From: a virus
Strand: one strand, 5' to 3'
Virus record (IMG/VR): IMGVR_UViG_3300010401_000046
Span: 1-44,971 of that record
Length of the DNA stretch: 44,971 nucleotides
Position 1 is the first letter of the stretch. Every line of letters begins with the position of its first letter. Shown in pieces: positions 22,973-30,203 of this stretch. The notes beneath the pieces were generated by a model. It was not told the DNA's origin and did not search any database. It saw nothing but the letters and a program-made list of their open reading frames with translations. Position numbers and translations under genes: made by a program.

Positions 22973-23929
22973 TCAGGAATTCAATATTCCTCTTTCTGTT
23001 AGCTCCTGATACAACTCTTTCATGGCTTGTTTATAGAGAGGGTGGGCATAAAACTTGATAACCTCAATGAACTTGTTGTGATGCCAGAAAAAATGACCGT
23101 CAATTCTGACAGATTCATGCATATTGGTTGTGTCAAACATCTCTTGAAATTCTTTGTGAGTCAATGGGCGCTTCAAATCGTTTTTGACAAAATCTTCGAT
23201 GGTCAATACAACAGAATTTAGATTGGCCTTAAACTCCTTGGGCTGAATAAAGTAGTTTAGTTCTTTTGAAATGTATCGAGGATGCTTTGCCATAAATAAA
23301 TTACGCTCTTTCGATACTTTAGGAGTATTAAAAAGTCGCTGACTTCTCGATGGAGTCCTGTCTAACCCAATGCTTTGGAAATAGTGAGTCAACTCATGCC
23401 CTGCGGTTTCCATTGCTTCTGTAATCCATTCTTCCAGTTCTTCTGAAATACTTACCGACTTTCTTTTCCACGGATTATGTGAAGCTGCAATAGGATTATC
23501 ATATTCTCGGAAACGATAGTTTGGGTCAATGATGGAATCATAGAAACCAATAATTATTGTGCTAATCTCCCTATCAAACATGCCATGTATCTGACCGTAC
23601 TTTTTTATGAGGACACTTAATGGCCAGACCTCAAGTATGAACTGATTAGGAAGTTGCCCAATATGAGAAAGATACTCTGGCGAGACATCTTGTTCTTGTA
23701 TGAAAAAATGTTGAATGTTGTCACGCATTTGCTTTGGAACATAGCCATGCGTAAATAGCTGCTTGCAAAAAGCAGCCACATTAGAATCAGTCGATTCTCC
23801 AAATGTAGCTAAGAATTGGTCGCAAGCAATTGTTCTTATTGCTTGATGTACTCGCTCTAAAAGAGCGGGGGCAAACTTTATAAGGTGTTCAGGTAATGTA
23901 CGCATACCATAAGTATGCGCACAAATCAT
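22973..23929 (-). CDS. HExxH putative metallopeptidase-like protein
   Basis: This protein of up to 318 residues carries GHELTHYF (177-184), an HExxH zincin motif, in a helix preceded by EELEEWITEAMETA. A third zinc ligand cannot be assigned. The rest is helical with no recognised domain. It lies between the sheath gene and the accessory block, so a virion-associated or maturation protease is conceivable. Two starts are possible: ATG 23929, or ATG 23905 (MRTLPEHL). The latter sits inside a perfect inverted repeat. Confidence 0.65.
   Translation of the reverse strand: MICAHTYGMRTLPEHLIKFAPALLERVHQAIRTIACDQFLATFGESTDSNVAAFCKQLFTHGYVPKQMRDNIQHFFIQEQDVSPEYLSHIGQLPNQFILEVWPLSVLIKKYGQIHGMFDREISTIIIGFYDSIIDPNYRFREYDNPIAASHNPWKRKSVSISEELEEWITEAMETAGHELTHYFQSIGLDRTPSRSQRLFNTPKVSKERNLFMAKHPRYISKELNYFIQPKEFKANLNSVVLTIEDFVKNDLKRPLTHKEFQEMFDTTNMHESVRIDGHFFWHHNKFIEVIKFYAHPLYKQAMKELYQELTERGILNS
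23901..23919. repeat. Inverted repeat over a candidate start codon
   Basis: CGCATAC (23901-23907) and GTATGCG (23913-23919) form a perfect 7-bp inverted repeat with 5-nt spacer. It overlaps the second in-frame ATG of the HExxH gene. It could be an operator or a translation-blocking hairpin. Confidence 0.4.
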
Positions 23930-23942
23930 ATCAATTTGAGAA

Positions 23943-24188
23943 TCAAGGTTCTACAATACGATAAGTTTTTGTAATCGTAACCTCGACAGCAACAACAATT
24001 CCATGACGATTTTTCTTCTTGGGATACCACTCCTTGATACGATGTACAATAGCTTCGGCTTCTGCATACGTATCAAGCTGATATGCATCCTCTACATCTT
24101 TTGGAAGACCTCTCCACGAGCCGTTATTAAAAAGTGAATATCGTCCAGTTGGAAACTGGATGGCGTATTTTGTTCTCGTCGTTGTCAT
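23943..24188 (-). CDS. Hypothetical protein (81 aa)
   Basis: A small basic protein with a beta-rich N-terminus (TKYAIQFPTGRYSLFNNGSW), a helix containing DTYAEAEAIVHRIKEWYPKK, and a final strand (VVAVEVTITKTYRIVEP). This strand-helix-strand layout resembles small phage proteins of unknown role. The start overlaps the preceding gene's stop by 4 bases. Confidence 0.6.
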   Translation of the reverse strand: MTTTRTKYAIQFPTGRYSLFNNGSWRGLPKDVEDAYQLDTYAEAEAIVHRIKEWYPKKKNRHGIVVAVEVTITKTYRIVEP

Positions 24189-24436
24189 TTTACGTAATGT
24201 TTAAAACGTTCATTCTTCACTATAAACCAACCGTTCCAATCATCGAGTTCAAAATATTTCCCGTTCTCCTTATCTACAATAGCAAGCACCTCATTTTTGG
24301 GAATGAACTCGCCAATGCTTTTGTACCCATATAAAAAATGAACGAGATAATCATTTTCGTATTCTTTTGTGACAGTAGCTATCTCAAGATGCTTCTTATC
24401 GCCAGCAGTGTAACACCATTCAAAAGCAATGTCCAT
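24185..24436 (-). CDS. Hypothetical protein (83 aa)
   Basis: A beta-rich small protein (LEIATVTKEYENDYLVHFLY, then FIPKNEVLAIVDKENGKYFELDDW) that looks like a small barrel of the type seen in phage accessory regions. No motif recognised. It overlaps the downstream gene and lies one base from the stop of the upstream zinc-ribbon gene. Confidence 0.6.
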   Translation of the reverse strand: MDIAFEWCYTAGDKKHLEIATVTKEYENDYLVHFLYGYKSIGEFIPKNEVLAIVDKENGKYFELDDWNGWFIVKNERFKHYVK

Positions 24437-24437
24437 T

Positions 24438-24923
24438 TTATTTGTTAATTTGAGTTGGATAATTTCGAAGCAATGAGCGAAGCTTTACTGAGTCTTCGTT
24501 GCACAATTTGCGCAATAAATTGTCCGATATTTTGTAAAGCGCATGAAGATAGTGTTTCTCAAATTTCCACATTTCCATCTCATAATCGGTGCCACTCTTC
24601 GTTACATAACATCCTATTCTTTTTTTATGAGCTTCGCAAGATTCAGCAATACGAGCCAGTTTGTCGTCGAAGAACGCAACTGTTTTGTTAATCTGAGCCT
24701 CCAGTCCCCGCTGTTCAGCAAGAATTAATTCGTTCTCAACTTGCATTCTGGTATTCCAATGAAGCGCAGCCTCTTCTCTGTTCTTTCCAACGGCTCCTTC
24801 AGAGCCGCAATTCGTACAAACAATACAGCCACGAGGATTTCTTTTGTAAGCATCATAAAATGTAACCTTGAGTTTTGTTTTTTCTGAGCCACAGAACGGA
24901 CAAGGTTTGAATTTTTCAATCAT
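24438..24923 (-). CDS. Lar-like restriction-alleviation zinc-ribbon protein
   Basis: The N-terminal ~50 residues form a single zinc ribbon: FKPCPFCGSEKTKLKV..., then CIVCTNCGSEGAVGKN, then REEAALHWNTR. This is the full Lar-family signature (CPFCG ... C..C(G) ... A...WN). The remaining ~110 residues are helical and begin with ENELILAEQRG, a segment repeated in the next gene upstream. The start is the ATG at 24923, since residues upstream of it are not part of the domain. Family members can alleviate type I restriction; the long helical extension is unusual. Confidence 0.75.
   Translation of the reverse strand: MIEKFKPCPFCGSEKTKLKVTFYDAYKRNPRGCIVCTNCGSEGAVGKNREEAALHWNTRMQVENELILAEQRGLEAQINKTVAFFDDKLARIAESCEAHKKRIGCYVTKSGTDYEMEMWKFEKHYLHALYKISDNLLRKLCNEDSVKLRSLLRNYPTQINK
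24711..24738. repeat. Direct repeat, copy 1 of 2 (partner 25071-25098)
   Basis: 28 bases, 25 identical to 25071-25098, both encoding ENELxLAEQRG on the minus strand in adjacent genes. This suggests partial duplication or a shared module. Confidence 0.6.
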
Positions 24924-25296
24924 GCAATTTATGAATAGTTGGTTGAAGAGCATGACAGTCTACTACAACTCTTTTACGGGCACTCGCCGTAAAAAACTTA
25001 ATCTTTCCTTTGTCAGAATATTTTGTTTCAATCATAGTAACACAGGCTGTTTTACCTGCTGTAAATCCACGCTGTTCAGCAAGAGCTAGTTCGTTCTCAT
25101 TAGATGAAACTTTAATGTGTTTCTGCATAAATAAAATACCAGCTTCGAATCCAGCGTCGAAACAGTTTTCTCCTCTAATTCGAAGTAATTCCTCTTTCTC
25201 GGACAACGCCCTATACTTAAAGAGCATGTTTGGTATCTCTGTTTCTACCCATTTCTCTCTTGCTACCTTTAATCCGTCGTTCTGTTCTTTGGTCAT
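24916..25296 (-). CDS. Hypothetical helical protein (126 aa)
   Basis: Mostly helical and charged. It has a middle segment NENELALAEQRGFTAGKTA that repeats the ENELxLAEQRG peptide of the adjacent Lar-like gene, also at DNA level (25071-25098 versus 24711-24738, 25 of 28 bases identical). A possible leucine/Ala-rich coiled coil surrounds it. No known family. It overlaps both neighbours. Confidence 0.6.
   Translation of the reverse strand: MTKEQNDGLKVAREKWVETEIPNMLFKYRALSEKEELLRIRGENCFDAGFEAGILFMQKHIKVSSNENELALAEQRGFTAGKTACVTMIETKYSDKGKIKFFTASARKRVVVDCHALQPTIHKLHD
25071..25098. repeat. Direct repeat, copy 2 of 2 (partner 24711-24738)
   Basis: Second copy of the 28-base repeat. The three differences fall in the middle, in a six-base stretch, and the encoded peptide changes at only one position (Ile to Ala). 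Confidence 0.6.
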
Positions 25297-25787
25297 TGTT
25301 TACCCCTTCTATTTTCCCAGACTTCGAAATCTGCGAGGAGGTCGGATTCGTATAGCCAGCCGATAACCTGTTCGTAGTTTATGTAGATAGTTAAGTTACT
25401 ATCGTTGGTCTTACGGTCAAGCCTAAAGGACTCTTCATCCGTGAAGACTGCCGTATCCACTAGATAATCCATAATGCTATAGCCCTCAGTATCCCACTCC
25501 CTGCCATAGAATGAATTGTCCCACCGTAAGATTACGCGTCTCTTCTTGTCCGGTGTTTCTTCCTTCGAATGCCACGGTAGCACCGGCTTCAGTTCTTTCG
25601 CTTCTGACGAAATTGACTCCATGTGAAGTATTATCTCGCGAAGTTCATCTATATCGGCAGAACCAGTAAAATGTCCGTTCGAGATTTTCCCAAGCCAATG
25701 CCCGTGACCGGCACCCTTAATTCCGCTCTGACCAACTCTAATGTAGGTCCGCGCTGGATACTGTACAAAATGAACGTATTTATTCAT
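25293..25787 (-). CDS. Hypothetical protein (164 aa)
   Basis: A soluble mixed alpha/beta protein. The N-terminal part (YVHFVQYPARTYIRVGQSGI) and middle HGHWLGKISNGHFTGSADID are beta-like; a segment KRRVILRWDNSFYGREWDTE follows, and the C-terminus has SNLTIYINYEQVIGWLYESD. No Cys motif or catalytic signature recognised. It overlaps its neighbours by 4 bases on each side. Confidence 0.6.
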   Translation of the reverse strand: MNKYVHFVQYPARTYIRVGQSGIKGAGHGHWLGKISNGHFTGSADIDELREIILHMESISSEAKELKPVLPWHSKEETPDKKRRVILRWDNSFYGREWDTEGYSIMDYLVDTAVFTDEESFRLDRKTNDSNLTIYINYEQVIGWLYESDLLADFEVWENRRGKQ

Positions 25788-26314
25788 GACTGCTGCCCAC
25801 TAACGTTTGATTTGAAGAACTGGATTTCGTTTGCAATGCTCTCTTCTTTCGATAAAATAAATGCGATAGTGATTGCCTTGGAAAGACTAGCGGACATCTC
25901 GCCATCTTTGAATTCTAGGTATCTCTGTCCGTTTATCCCGTGCAAATTTTTCGTACGATGTGCGATAACCACGCTGTTAGTAAATGGGAAAACATAAAAA
26001 TAATAGCCGCTTTCTTTTATATCATCCAGTAGCTCCATAGCACTCGTTGCATCTGTCGAGTATTCTTTGCATACCTCTGTCCAAAACTTTTCTTCATCGG
26101 TTTTTACCGTATAAAGAATTTCGATTCCATTCTTATACAAGAAAAGCGCGTTTGGTTTAGTCCTCGAATCCCATATATTGAATATTTCGCGACGTGGATT
26201 CTCTTCGTACTCAGGATTCTTTCCTTTGACAATAGTATATCCCGCCAACGTTCCGGCTAACTTATTAAGTCCATCATTGGACATCGCAATCAATTCTTCT
26301 ATCGAGTGTGTCAT
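25784..26314 (-). CDS. Hypothetical protein, phage ABA-sandwich-like
   Basis: The start is the ATG at 26314 (MTHSIEELIAMS), which overlaps the upstream gene's stop. The layout is an N-terminal helix, an IFNIWDSRTKPN segment, then TDATSAMELLDDIKESGYYF, then strands, then a C-terminal helix SLSKAITIAFILSKEES. The helix 'TDA..AME.L' followed by strands and a terminal 'A...A.I.A.L' helix is the pattern of BC1872-like phage ABA-sandwich proteins. Role unknown. Similar folds are suspected at 7991-8452 and 35309-35797. Confidence 0.6.
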   Translation of the reverse strand: MTHSIEELIAMSNDGLNKLAGTLAGYTIVKGKNPEYEENPRREIFNIWDSRTKPNALFLYKNGIEILYTVKTDEEKFWTEVCKEYSTDATSAMELLDDIKESGYYFYVFPFTNSVVIAHRTKNLHGINGQRYLEFKDGEMSASLSKAITIAFILSKEESIANEIQFFKSNVSGQQS

Positions 26315-26601
26315 TGAAGTCCGTTTAATGATTCTGGATTGAATTTTTCGAAGAACGCACAAGCCAAATGCGCGAGTTCATCAATCTGTCTCCAATCTCC
26401 GTCAATGCCAGCAAAGCTACGTAAGCCGCTTGGACCTCGTGATGAGAGAAAATAATCCAATACATGGTCCGGTCTAATCGTATTGTCGATACCATTCGCA
26501 CAAATAACGAATGTCTCAGGCGTTGTCGATTCAAGAATGACCCATCTCGGAACATCTCCATTAAAAAACTCTGCAAGCTCATTAAATTCAATTTGTCTCA
26601 T
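26311..26601 (-). CDS. Hypothetical protein (96 aa)
   Basis: The start is taken as the ATG at 26601 (MRQIEFNELAEFFNGDVPRW), overlapping the preceding gene by 14 bases; upstream in-frame codons are less protein-like. An acidic alpha/beta sequence with VILESTTPETFVICANGID and a C-terminal helix. No known motif. Confidence 0.55.
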   Translation of the reverse strand: MRQIEFNELAEFFNGDVPRWVILESTTPETFVICANGIDNTIRPDHVLDYFLSSRGPSGLRSFAGIDGDWRQIDELAHLACAFFEKFNPESLNGLQ

Positions 26602-27109
26602 TGTAAACATAATATTCGATGTTGTATGGTCTCTTGAGTCCGTCAAAACCTTCAGTCTTCAATTCAAGACTGAGAGTATCCTCGCAATCCCTAATTGTCG
26701 ATTCATCCATTCGCTGGAAACCGGCAGCAATCATCAAAGATTCTATCGTTGGATATTTCCATGCCCATGATTGATAATCAATATGGGGAACATCGACATT
26801 TAATTCATAGAGATTCGGAATGATGGGAGGCTTTATTCTATTGAAACGGACACCATCAAATTTTGATGTTTCCTCACCTTCCGCCCTAACACATAAAATT
26901 CCCATCTTAACCATCCGACCTTCTACGTAATCATACGAGAGTCCCGGATAGCCCAACTTGTAATCAATTTCGGCAACATCCTTTGGTTCAAAAATATGGC
27001 TTGGTCGATAATGCATTCTTCCCATACCCGCTGGTCGAGAGGCATTAATAACAAGCGCAATCATCTTGGCAAGTTGGTCTGAGTTTGCAAAAAATCGAGT
27101 AATAGTCAT
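26588..27109 (-). CDS. Hypothetical protein (173 aa)
   Basis: A soluble protein with ITRFFANSDQLAKMIALVIN at the start, a Pro-rich middle (NRIKPPIIPNLYELNVDVPH) and a helical end. No Cys motif, membrane segment or signal. Not recognised. Same strand and tight spacing as its neighbours. Confidence 0.55.
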   Translation of the reverse strand: MTITRFFANSDQLAKMIALVINASRPAGMGRMHYRPSHIFEPKDVAEIDYKLGYPGLSYDYVEGRMVKMGILCVRAEGEETSKFDGVRFNRIKPPIIPNLYELNVDVPHIDYQSWAWKYPTIESLMIAAGFQRMDESTIRDCEDTLSLELKTEGFDGLKRPYNIEYYVYNETN

Positions 27110-27122
27110 TGTGGTCTTTTAA

Positions 27123-27485
27123 TTAAGAATGAATTTTTCCATCATCACCAAGATACAGTTCGCATTCTCCAAAAGAATGCGCGTAGTCTGTGAGTGCAAT
27201 TCTCATTTCTTTGGGATAATCGCCATCCCAAAATCCAGCACCATGTCTGTTCCGGGTAAGCCAGAAATCATGGGCTACTTTTGATTCATCAAATTCAGCA
27301 TCCCCTACAATTGCTGGATAACCTTCTTGAAATTTCAAGCAATCAGCGGTAAACTTTGCCAGCGTTTCAGGTGCAAGTTCGTAATCTGCTGAATCAAAAT
27401 GAAAGTCCTGTCCTTCGTCGTCCGTGCTATGACTCGACCAAAGAGCGGTTTCTATGTAATGTTGTAAAAACTCTGTGCTCGTCAT
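27123..27485 (-). CDS. Conserved hypothetical phage protein (120 aa)
   Basis: The start is the ATG at 27485 (MTSTEFLQHYIETALWSS). Notable segments are ETALWSSHSTDDEGQDFHFD, FTADCLKFQEGYP and HDFWLTRNRHGAGFWDGDYP, ending GECELYLGDDGKIHS. I recognise 'ALW(S/T)S...' followed by 'HDFWLTRN.HG.GFWD' and 'LY.GDDGKI' as a widespread hypothetical protein of phages and mobile elements, of unknown function. Confidence 0.75.
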   Translation of the reverse strand: MTSTEFLQHYIETALWSSHSTDDEGQDFHFDSADYELAPETLAKFTADCLKFQEGYPAIVGDAEFDESKVAHDFWLTRNRHGAGFWDGDYPKEMRIALTDYAHSFGECELYLGDDGKIHS

Positions 27486-27498
27486 TTTGCGTATTGAT

Positions 27499-27753
27499 TC
27501 AAGAAAGATTTTCAGATTCAATAAGCGCGTCCATATCTGTCACAAACCTGTTGAGAATTTCACGACGCATTTTTAATTCATCAGACTTCATTGAATCACC
27601 TATGATACGAGAAATATGTTTATCTGCCTTGTCTTTGAGCTTCACCAATTCAACTCGAATTTCCTCTGAAAGAAGAAAATCAGCATACTCTGAACAATTA
27701 AGAGGAAAAATTGACTCTTTATCTGATGGACTAACTTCTAAACCTGTATCTTT
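27499..27753 (-). pseudogene. Displaced-frame continuation of the 27738-28013 gene (84 codons, no start codon)
   Basis: This frame has no ATG, GTG or TTG before its middle, yet reads as a convincing protein: KDTGLEVSPSDKESIFPLNC, then a helical region (LLSEEIRVELVKLKDKADKH) to a TGA at 27499-27501. It begins where the upstream gene reaches TTTTAAAAAG and stops seven codons later, so it is in the -1 frame of that gene. A single-base change in the A5 run, or a -1 ribosomal slip on AAG, would join them. A short separate ORF from an internal ATG is the alternative. Confidence 0.5.
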
Positions 27754-28013
27754 TTAAAACGATATTCAATACCATCTTTGCGAACAACAACAATCTGTGT
27801 TTTTGTTAAACGCTTAATGGTGCAGCTATTCCATACAAAATAACTTCCCTTAATTCCGACCGAATCACCAACAGCTAACGTTTCAATCCATTTTGGAATG
27901 GACATCAATTGGCCATTAATTGTCCAACCTTTATCGAAAGTTCGTTCGTTAAGTAGTGTACCAGTAAAATTGAACATGTCTTTATTAGTAACTGTTAAAA
28001 CAACACGAGTCAT
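27738..28013 (-). CDS. Hypothetical beta-rich protein (91 aa), probably C-terminally truncated by frameshift
   Basis: The start is the ATG at 28013; a TTG at 28034 lies further upstream. The C-terminal part (WNSCTIKRLTKTQIVVVRKDGIEYRFKK) matches the 'V.R.TKTQI....G..R(F)R' core of a small beta-barrel family common in phages. There the sequence normally continues into a helical tail instead of stopping. Here a TAG follows after IQV, and the expected tail is present in the -1 frame (27499-27753). Confidence 0.6.
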   Translation of the reverse strand: MTRVVLTVTNKDMFNFTGTLLNERTFDKGWTINGQLMSIPKWIETLAVGDSVGIKGSYFVWNSCTIKRLTKTQIVVVRKDGIEYRFKKIQV

Positions 28014-28030
28014 CGAATCGAAGTTCAAAA

Positions 28031-28390
28031 TCAACCATTCAATTTCTTGAGTGACTTTTCAGAAAACACCGTCAATCCTTTCGGGGTCCGAATGGTATAG
28101 GCGTATCCATAGAATTTCGAAACCATGTCTTTGGCCTCGCCAAGAATACTCTTGGGATAGCTTACGACCAGTGTTACGCCATCGAATGTAGTTGGTAAAC
28201 AACCAAGAGGAATGGTATCTTCGGACGTGCATAAACCGCCCCTACGAAATTTGCCGTTTTCCCATTCCTTGAATATGCGCTCGACCTCAACAATCTCTCC
28301 TTCCGTTTCATTGTATAAAGTCTTTGGACACGTTACTGTGTCTCCAATTGCGTATTTTGGGGTGCTTAAGGAACTAACCGCTTTATTCAT
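28031..28390 (-). CDS. Hypothetical protein (119 aa)
   Basis: The start is the ATG at 28390 (MNKAVSSLSTPKYAIGDTVT). The first half has an SH3/KOW-like beta pattern (YAIGDTVTCPKTLYNETEGE, IVEVERIFKEWENGKF). The second half is mixed (VTLVVSYPKSILGEAKDMVS, TVFSEKSLKKL). The Cys residues (CPK, CTSE, CLP) are not arranged as a clear zinc site. No family recognised. A hairpin lies four bases upstream of the start codon. Confidence 0.6.
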   Translation of the reverse strand: MNKAVSSLSTPKYAIGDTVTCPKTLYNETEGEIVEVERIFKEWENGKFRRGGLCTSEDTIPLGCLPTTFDGVTLVVSYPKSILGEAKDMVSKFYGYAYTIRTPKGLTVFSEKSLKKLNG

Positions 28391-28393
28391 AAT

Positions 28394-28420
28394 TTGTATT
28401 GTTATCTGATAGCAATACAA
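28394..28420. promoter_or_regulatory. Leader hairpin / palindromic operator candidate
   Basis: A perfect 8-bp inverted repeat (28394-28401 with 28413-28420), extendable inward by about four pairs including one G-T. It ends directly before the ATG at 28390 of the minus-strand gene. It could act as an operator or as a translation-modulating hairpin. Confidence 0.45.
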
Positions 28421-28470
28421 CGTCAACCGCTACAACCAAAGTTCAAAATACAGACTATTCTATATGAAAA

Positions 28471-28746
28471 TTAATGGTCTGTTTTCTCGGGGTAGAACCT
28501 TTTCGTTAATGGATTCATTCTCAATTCAAGATGGACTGCTTCGACAAAGCCCTGCTCGAAATCAATCTCCAATTTCTCTTCTTGAATTTCATGGAAGCAA
28601 AGCCACATACAATTTTCAAAAATCAGTTTCGAAATATGCTTTAGAAAAAACGCCTCTTTATCTGTTTCTTCTGAAACGAATTTTGGTATCATGTCTAACG
28701 CAACTGCTCGACCTTCATTTCGACCGCGTTCAAATTTGCTCATCAT
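28471..28746 (-). CDS. Hypothetical helical protein (91 aa)
   Basis: The start is set at the ATG at 28746 (MMSKFERGRNEGRAVALDMI; 28743 is equally possible), overlapping the upstream gene by about 17 bases. A longer version from 28785 would overlap by 56. The sequence is helical, with FFLKHISKLIFENCMWLCFH and EEKLEIDFEQGFVEAVHLEL. No family recognised. Confidence 0.55.
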   Translation of the reverse strand: MMSKFERGRNEGRAVALDMIPKFVSEETDKEAFFLKHISKLIFENCMWLCFHEIQEEKLEIDFEQGFVEAVHLELRMNPLTKRFYPEKTDH

Positions 28747-28975
28747 TTCGTGGTAATTCAATCCATTCCGTGTAAGGATAGTCATCAGAGTTGTGCTTGA
28801 TAACAGTCATTATTTCGCTGTCAATAGTTTCTATCTCAAAGACCAATTGACCATTAGGTATAATAAACGATTTGTTGAGAGAAAATACATAAGAGATGAG
28901 TTCTAATGGTTCACCTTCTTCATCTAAAAACCCAACCGTATCATTCTCTTCGGGCATCGTAAAGAGGTCTCGCAT
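28730..28975 (-). CDS. Hypothetical protein (81 aa)
   Basis: An acidic, beta-rich small protein: DTVGFLDEEGEPLELISYVF, IIPNGQLVFEIETIDSEIMT, EWIELPRNDEQI. No Cys or catalytic motif. It is the first gene of the long minus-strand accessory run that ends near the sheath. The start lies in a ~135-base divergent spacer (28976-29110) opposite the small gene at 29111, where a shared promoter region is expected; no confident -35/-10 pair was seen. Confidence 0.55.
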   Translation of the reverse strand: MRDLFTMPEENDTVGFLDEEGEPLELISYVFSLNKSFIIPNGQLVFEIETIDSEIMTVIKHNSDDYPYTEWIELPRNDEQI

Positions 28976-29110
28976 GATTTTGTATGGTTAAGTTTAATGC
29001 ATTTTGTGCGTTATAGTCACACACTAAATATCCTTATACGAAGCCTCGCTGTCGTATTTTCAAATCAATAATTTTGGGAACAAATCATCTTGAAAAGTGA
29101 TTTAGAAAAC

Positions 29111-29326
29111 ATGGAAGATAGCAAGATAATAAAAGCATTTCCGCCTTCTTCATGGACTCCATCTGGACATCTTTGTTTAAATGGAATAGCTCTTTCATTT
29201 AATGCCCTATTTTGCTCTCGTTGTATGGGCAAAGGATTGAGTCACAATATGACAGAAGATGAGTGTCGCGAATTTAATTTAAAACGTAAAGATGCCAAAA
29301 CCAAGAAGTCATTTGATTCACTGTGA
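29111..29326 (+). CDS. Hypothetical Cys-containing protein (71 aa)
   Basis: The ATG at 29111 is preferred over a TTG at 29090. The product has HLCLNGIALSFNALFCSRCM, with a CSRC pair, and a basic C-terminal helix (ECREFNLKRKDAKTKKSF). Probably a small metal- or nucleic-acid-binding protein. It overlaps the following small Cys-rich gene by 35 bases. Confidence 0.5.
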   Translation: MEDSKIIKAFPPSSWTPSGHLCLNGIALSFNALFCSRCMGKGLSHNMTEDECREFNLKRKDAKTKKSFDSL

Positions 29327-29471
29327 GAGCGAGAAGGATAAAGAGAAAACGTTGTGTGGGAAACGGTTCATACTGAATCGACGAATGGATTGGGTTCCAA
29401 AAAAAGACTTCAGACTCATTTCTCAGTCCTGTGAAAAATGTCGTTCCGAATATAGTAGATTATACAAATGA
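29292..29471 (+). CDS. Small basic Cys-rich protein (59 aa)
   Basis: A short ORF starting at ATG 29292 and ending in a TGA that overlaps the uracil-DNA glycosylase ATG (29468). It is basic, with Cys at HCESEKD, TLCGKRF and SCEKCRSE, so a CxxC pair plus two further Cys, consistent with one zinc site. Coupling to the glycosylase start argues that it is genuinely translated. No family recognised. Confidence 0.6.
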   Translation: MPKPRSHLIHCESEKDKEKTLCGKRFILNRRMDWVPKKDFRLISQSCEKCRSEYSRLYK

Positions 29472-30109
29472 AGCCACAATGGAAAAGCATTCTCTCGTCT
29501 GAAATACAGGATAGATACTATCGTCGTATCATCGAGTATCTTAAAGAGAATCCTTCTTTTTATCCGCCTGTCAAGAAGATACTTCGCGTATATGATACTC
29601 TTGATTTTGATGAGGTTAAGGTTGTTGTTCTCGGTCAGGATTGTTATCATGGGCCTTCTCAAGCCAATGGCTTTGCTTTTGCAGTAAATGATGGAATTAC
29701 AATGCCGCCATCTTTACGTAACATTTTCAAAGAAGTAAAGAAAGAGTTTGGAGCTTGTCCTGCATCTACGACTTTGGAAGGTTGGTCATCTCAAGGCGTG
29801 TTTCTTCTCAATTCTTTTCTGACGGTCGAGCCTCGCAAACCATTGAGTCATCAACATATTGGATGGGATAGATTCACTGATGCAACAATTGAAGCTCTTG
29901 GAAAGAGAGAAGAACCATTGGTGTTTATGCTCTGGGGCGCTTTTGCTCGAAAAAAGAAACACCTCATTGAAAATTCTAAACACTTGATTTTGGAGGCCGC
30001 GCATCCGTCTCCTTTTTCCGTTCAGAATTTTATGGGTTGCAATCATTTTTTGAAAGCAAATGAGTTCTTGCAATCAAACAATCTTGAACCGGTGGATTGG
30101 ACGAAATAG
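29468..30109 (+). CDS. ung: Uracil-DNA glycosylase (family 1)
   Basis: This 213-residue protein has the complete family 1 fold. VVVLGQDCYHGPSQANGFAF carries the water-activating loop with D58 and Y60, and HPSPFS is followed by GCNHFLKANEFL at the C-terminus. It excises uracil from DNA, starting base-excision repair. The usual GQDPYH is GQDCYH here: Pro replaced by Cys at residue 59. A phage coding Ung presumably does not use uracil DNA. It sits alone with two tiny Cys-rich genes in a short plus-strand block and is followed by a strong bidirectional terminator. Confidence 0.95.
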   Translation: MKPQWKSILSSEIQDRYYRRIIEYLKENPSFYPPVKKILRVYDTLDFDEVKVVVLGQDCYHGPSQANGFAFAVNDGITMPPSLRNIFKEVKKEFGACPASTTLEGWSSQGVFLLNSFLTVEPRKPLSHQHIGWDRFTDATIEALGKREEPLVFMLWGAFARKKKHLIENSKHLILEAAHPSPFSVQNFMGCNHFLKANEFLQSNNLEPVDWTK

Positions 30110-30152
30110 ATAGTAAACGCCAGCGAATCGCAAACCCAAAAATTAGCAATAA

Positions 30153-30194
30153 AATAAGCCCAATGTTCATGTAATAAATAACATTGGGCTTATT
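30153..30194. terminator. Bidirectional terminator
   Basis: A perfect 15-bp stem (30153-30167 with 30180-30194) and 12-nt loop between the convergent glycosylase and Gly-rich protein genes. The stem ends in AATAAG/CTTATT, giving T-rich 3' sides on both strands. Confidence 0.8.
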
Positions 30195-30203
30195 ATGCGA
30201 ACA

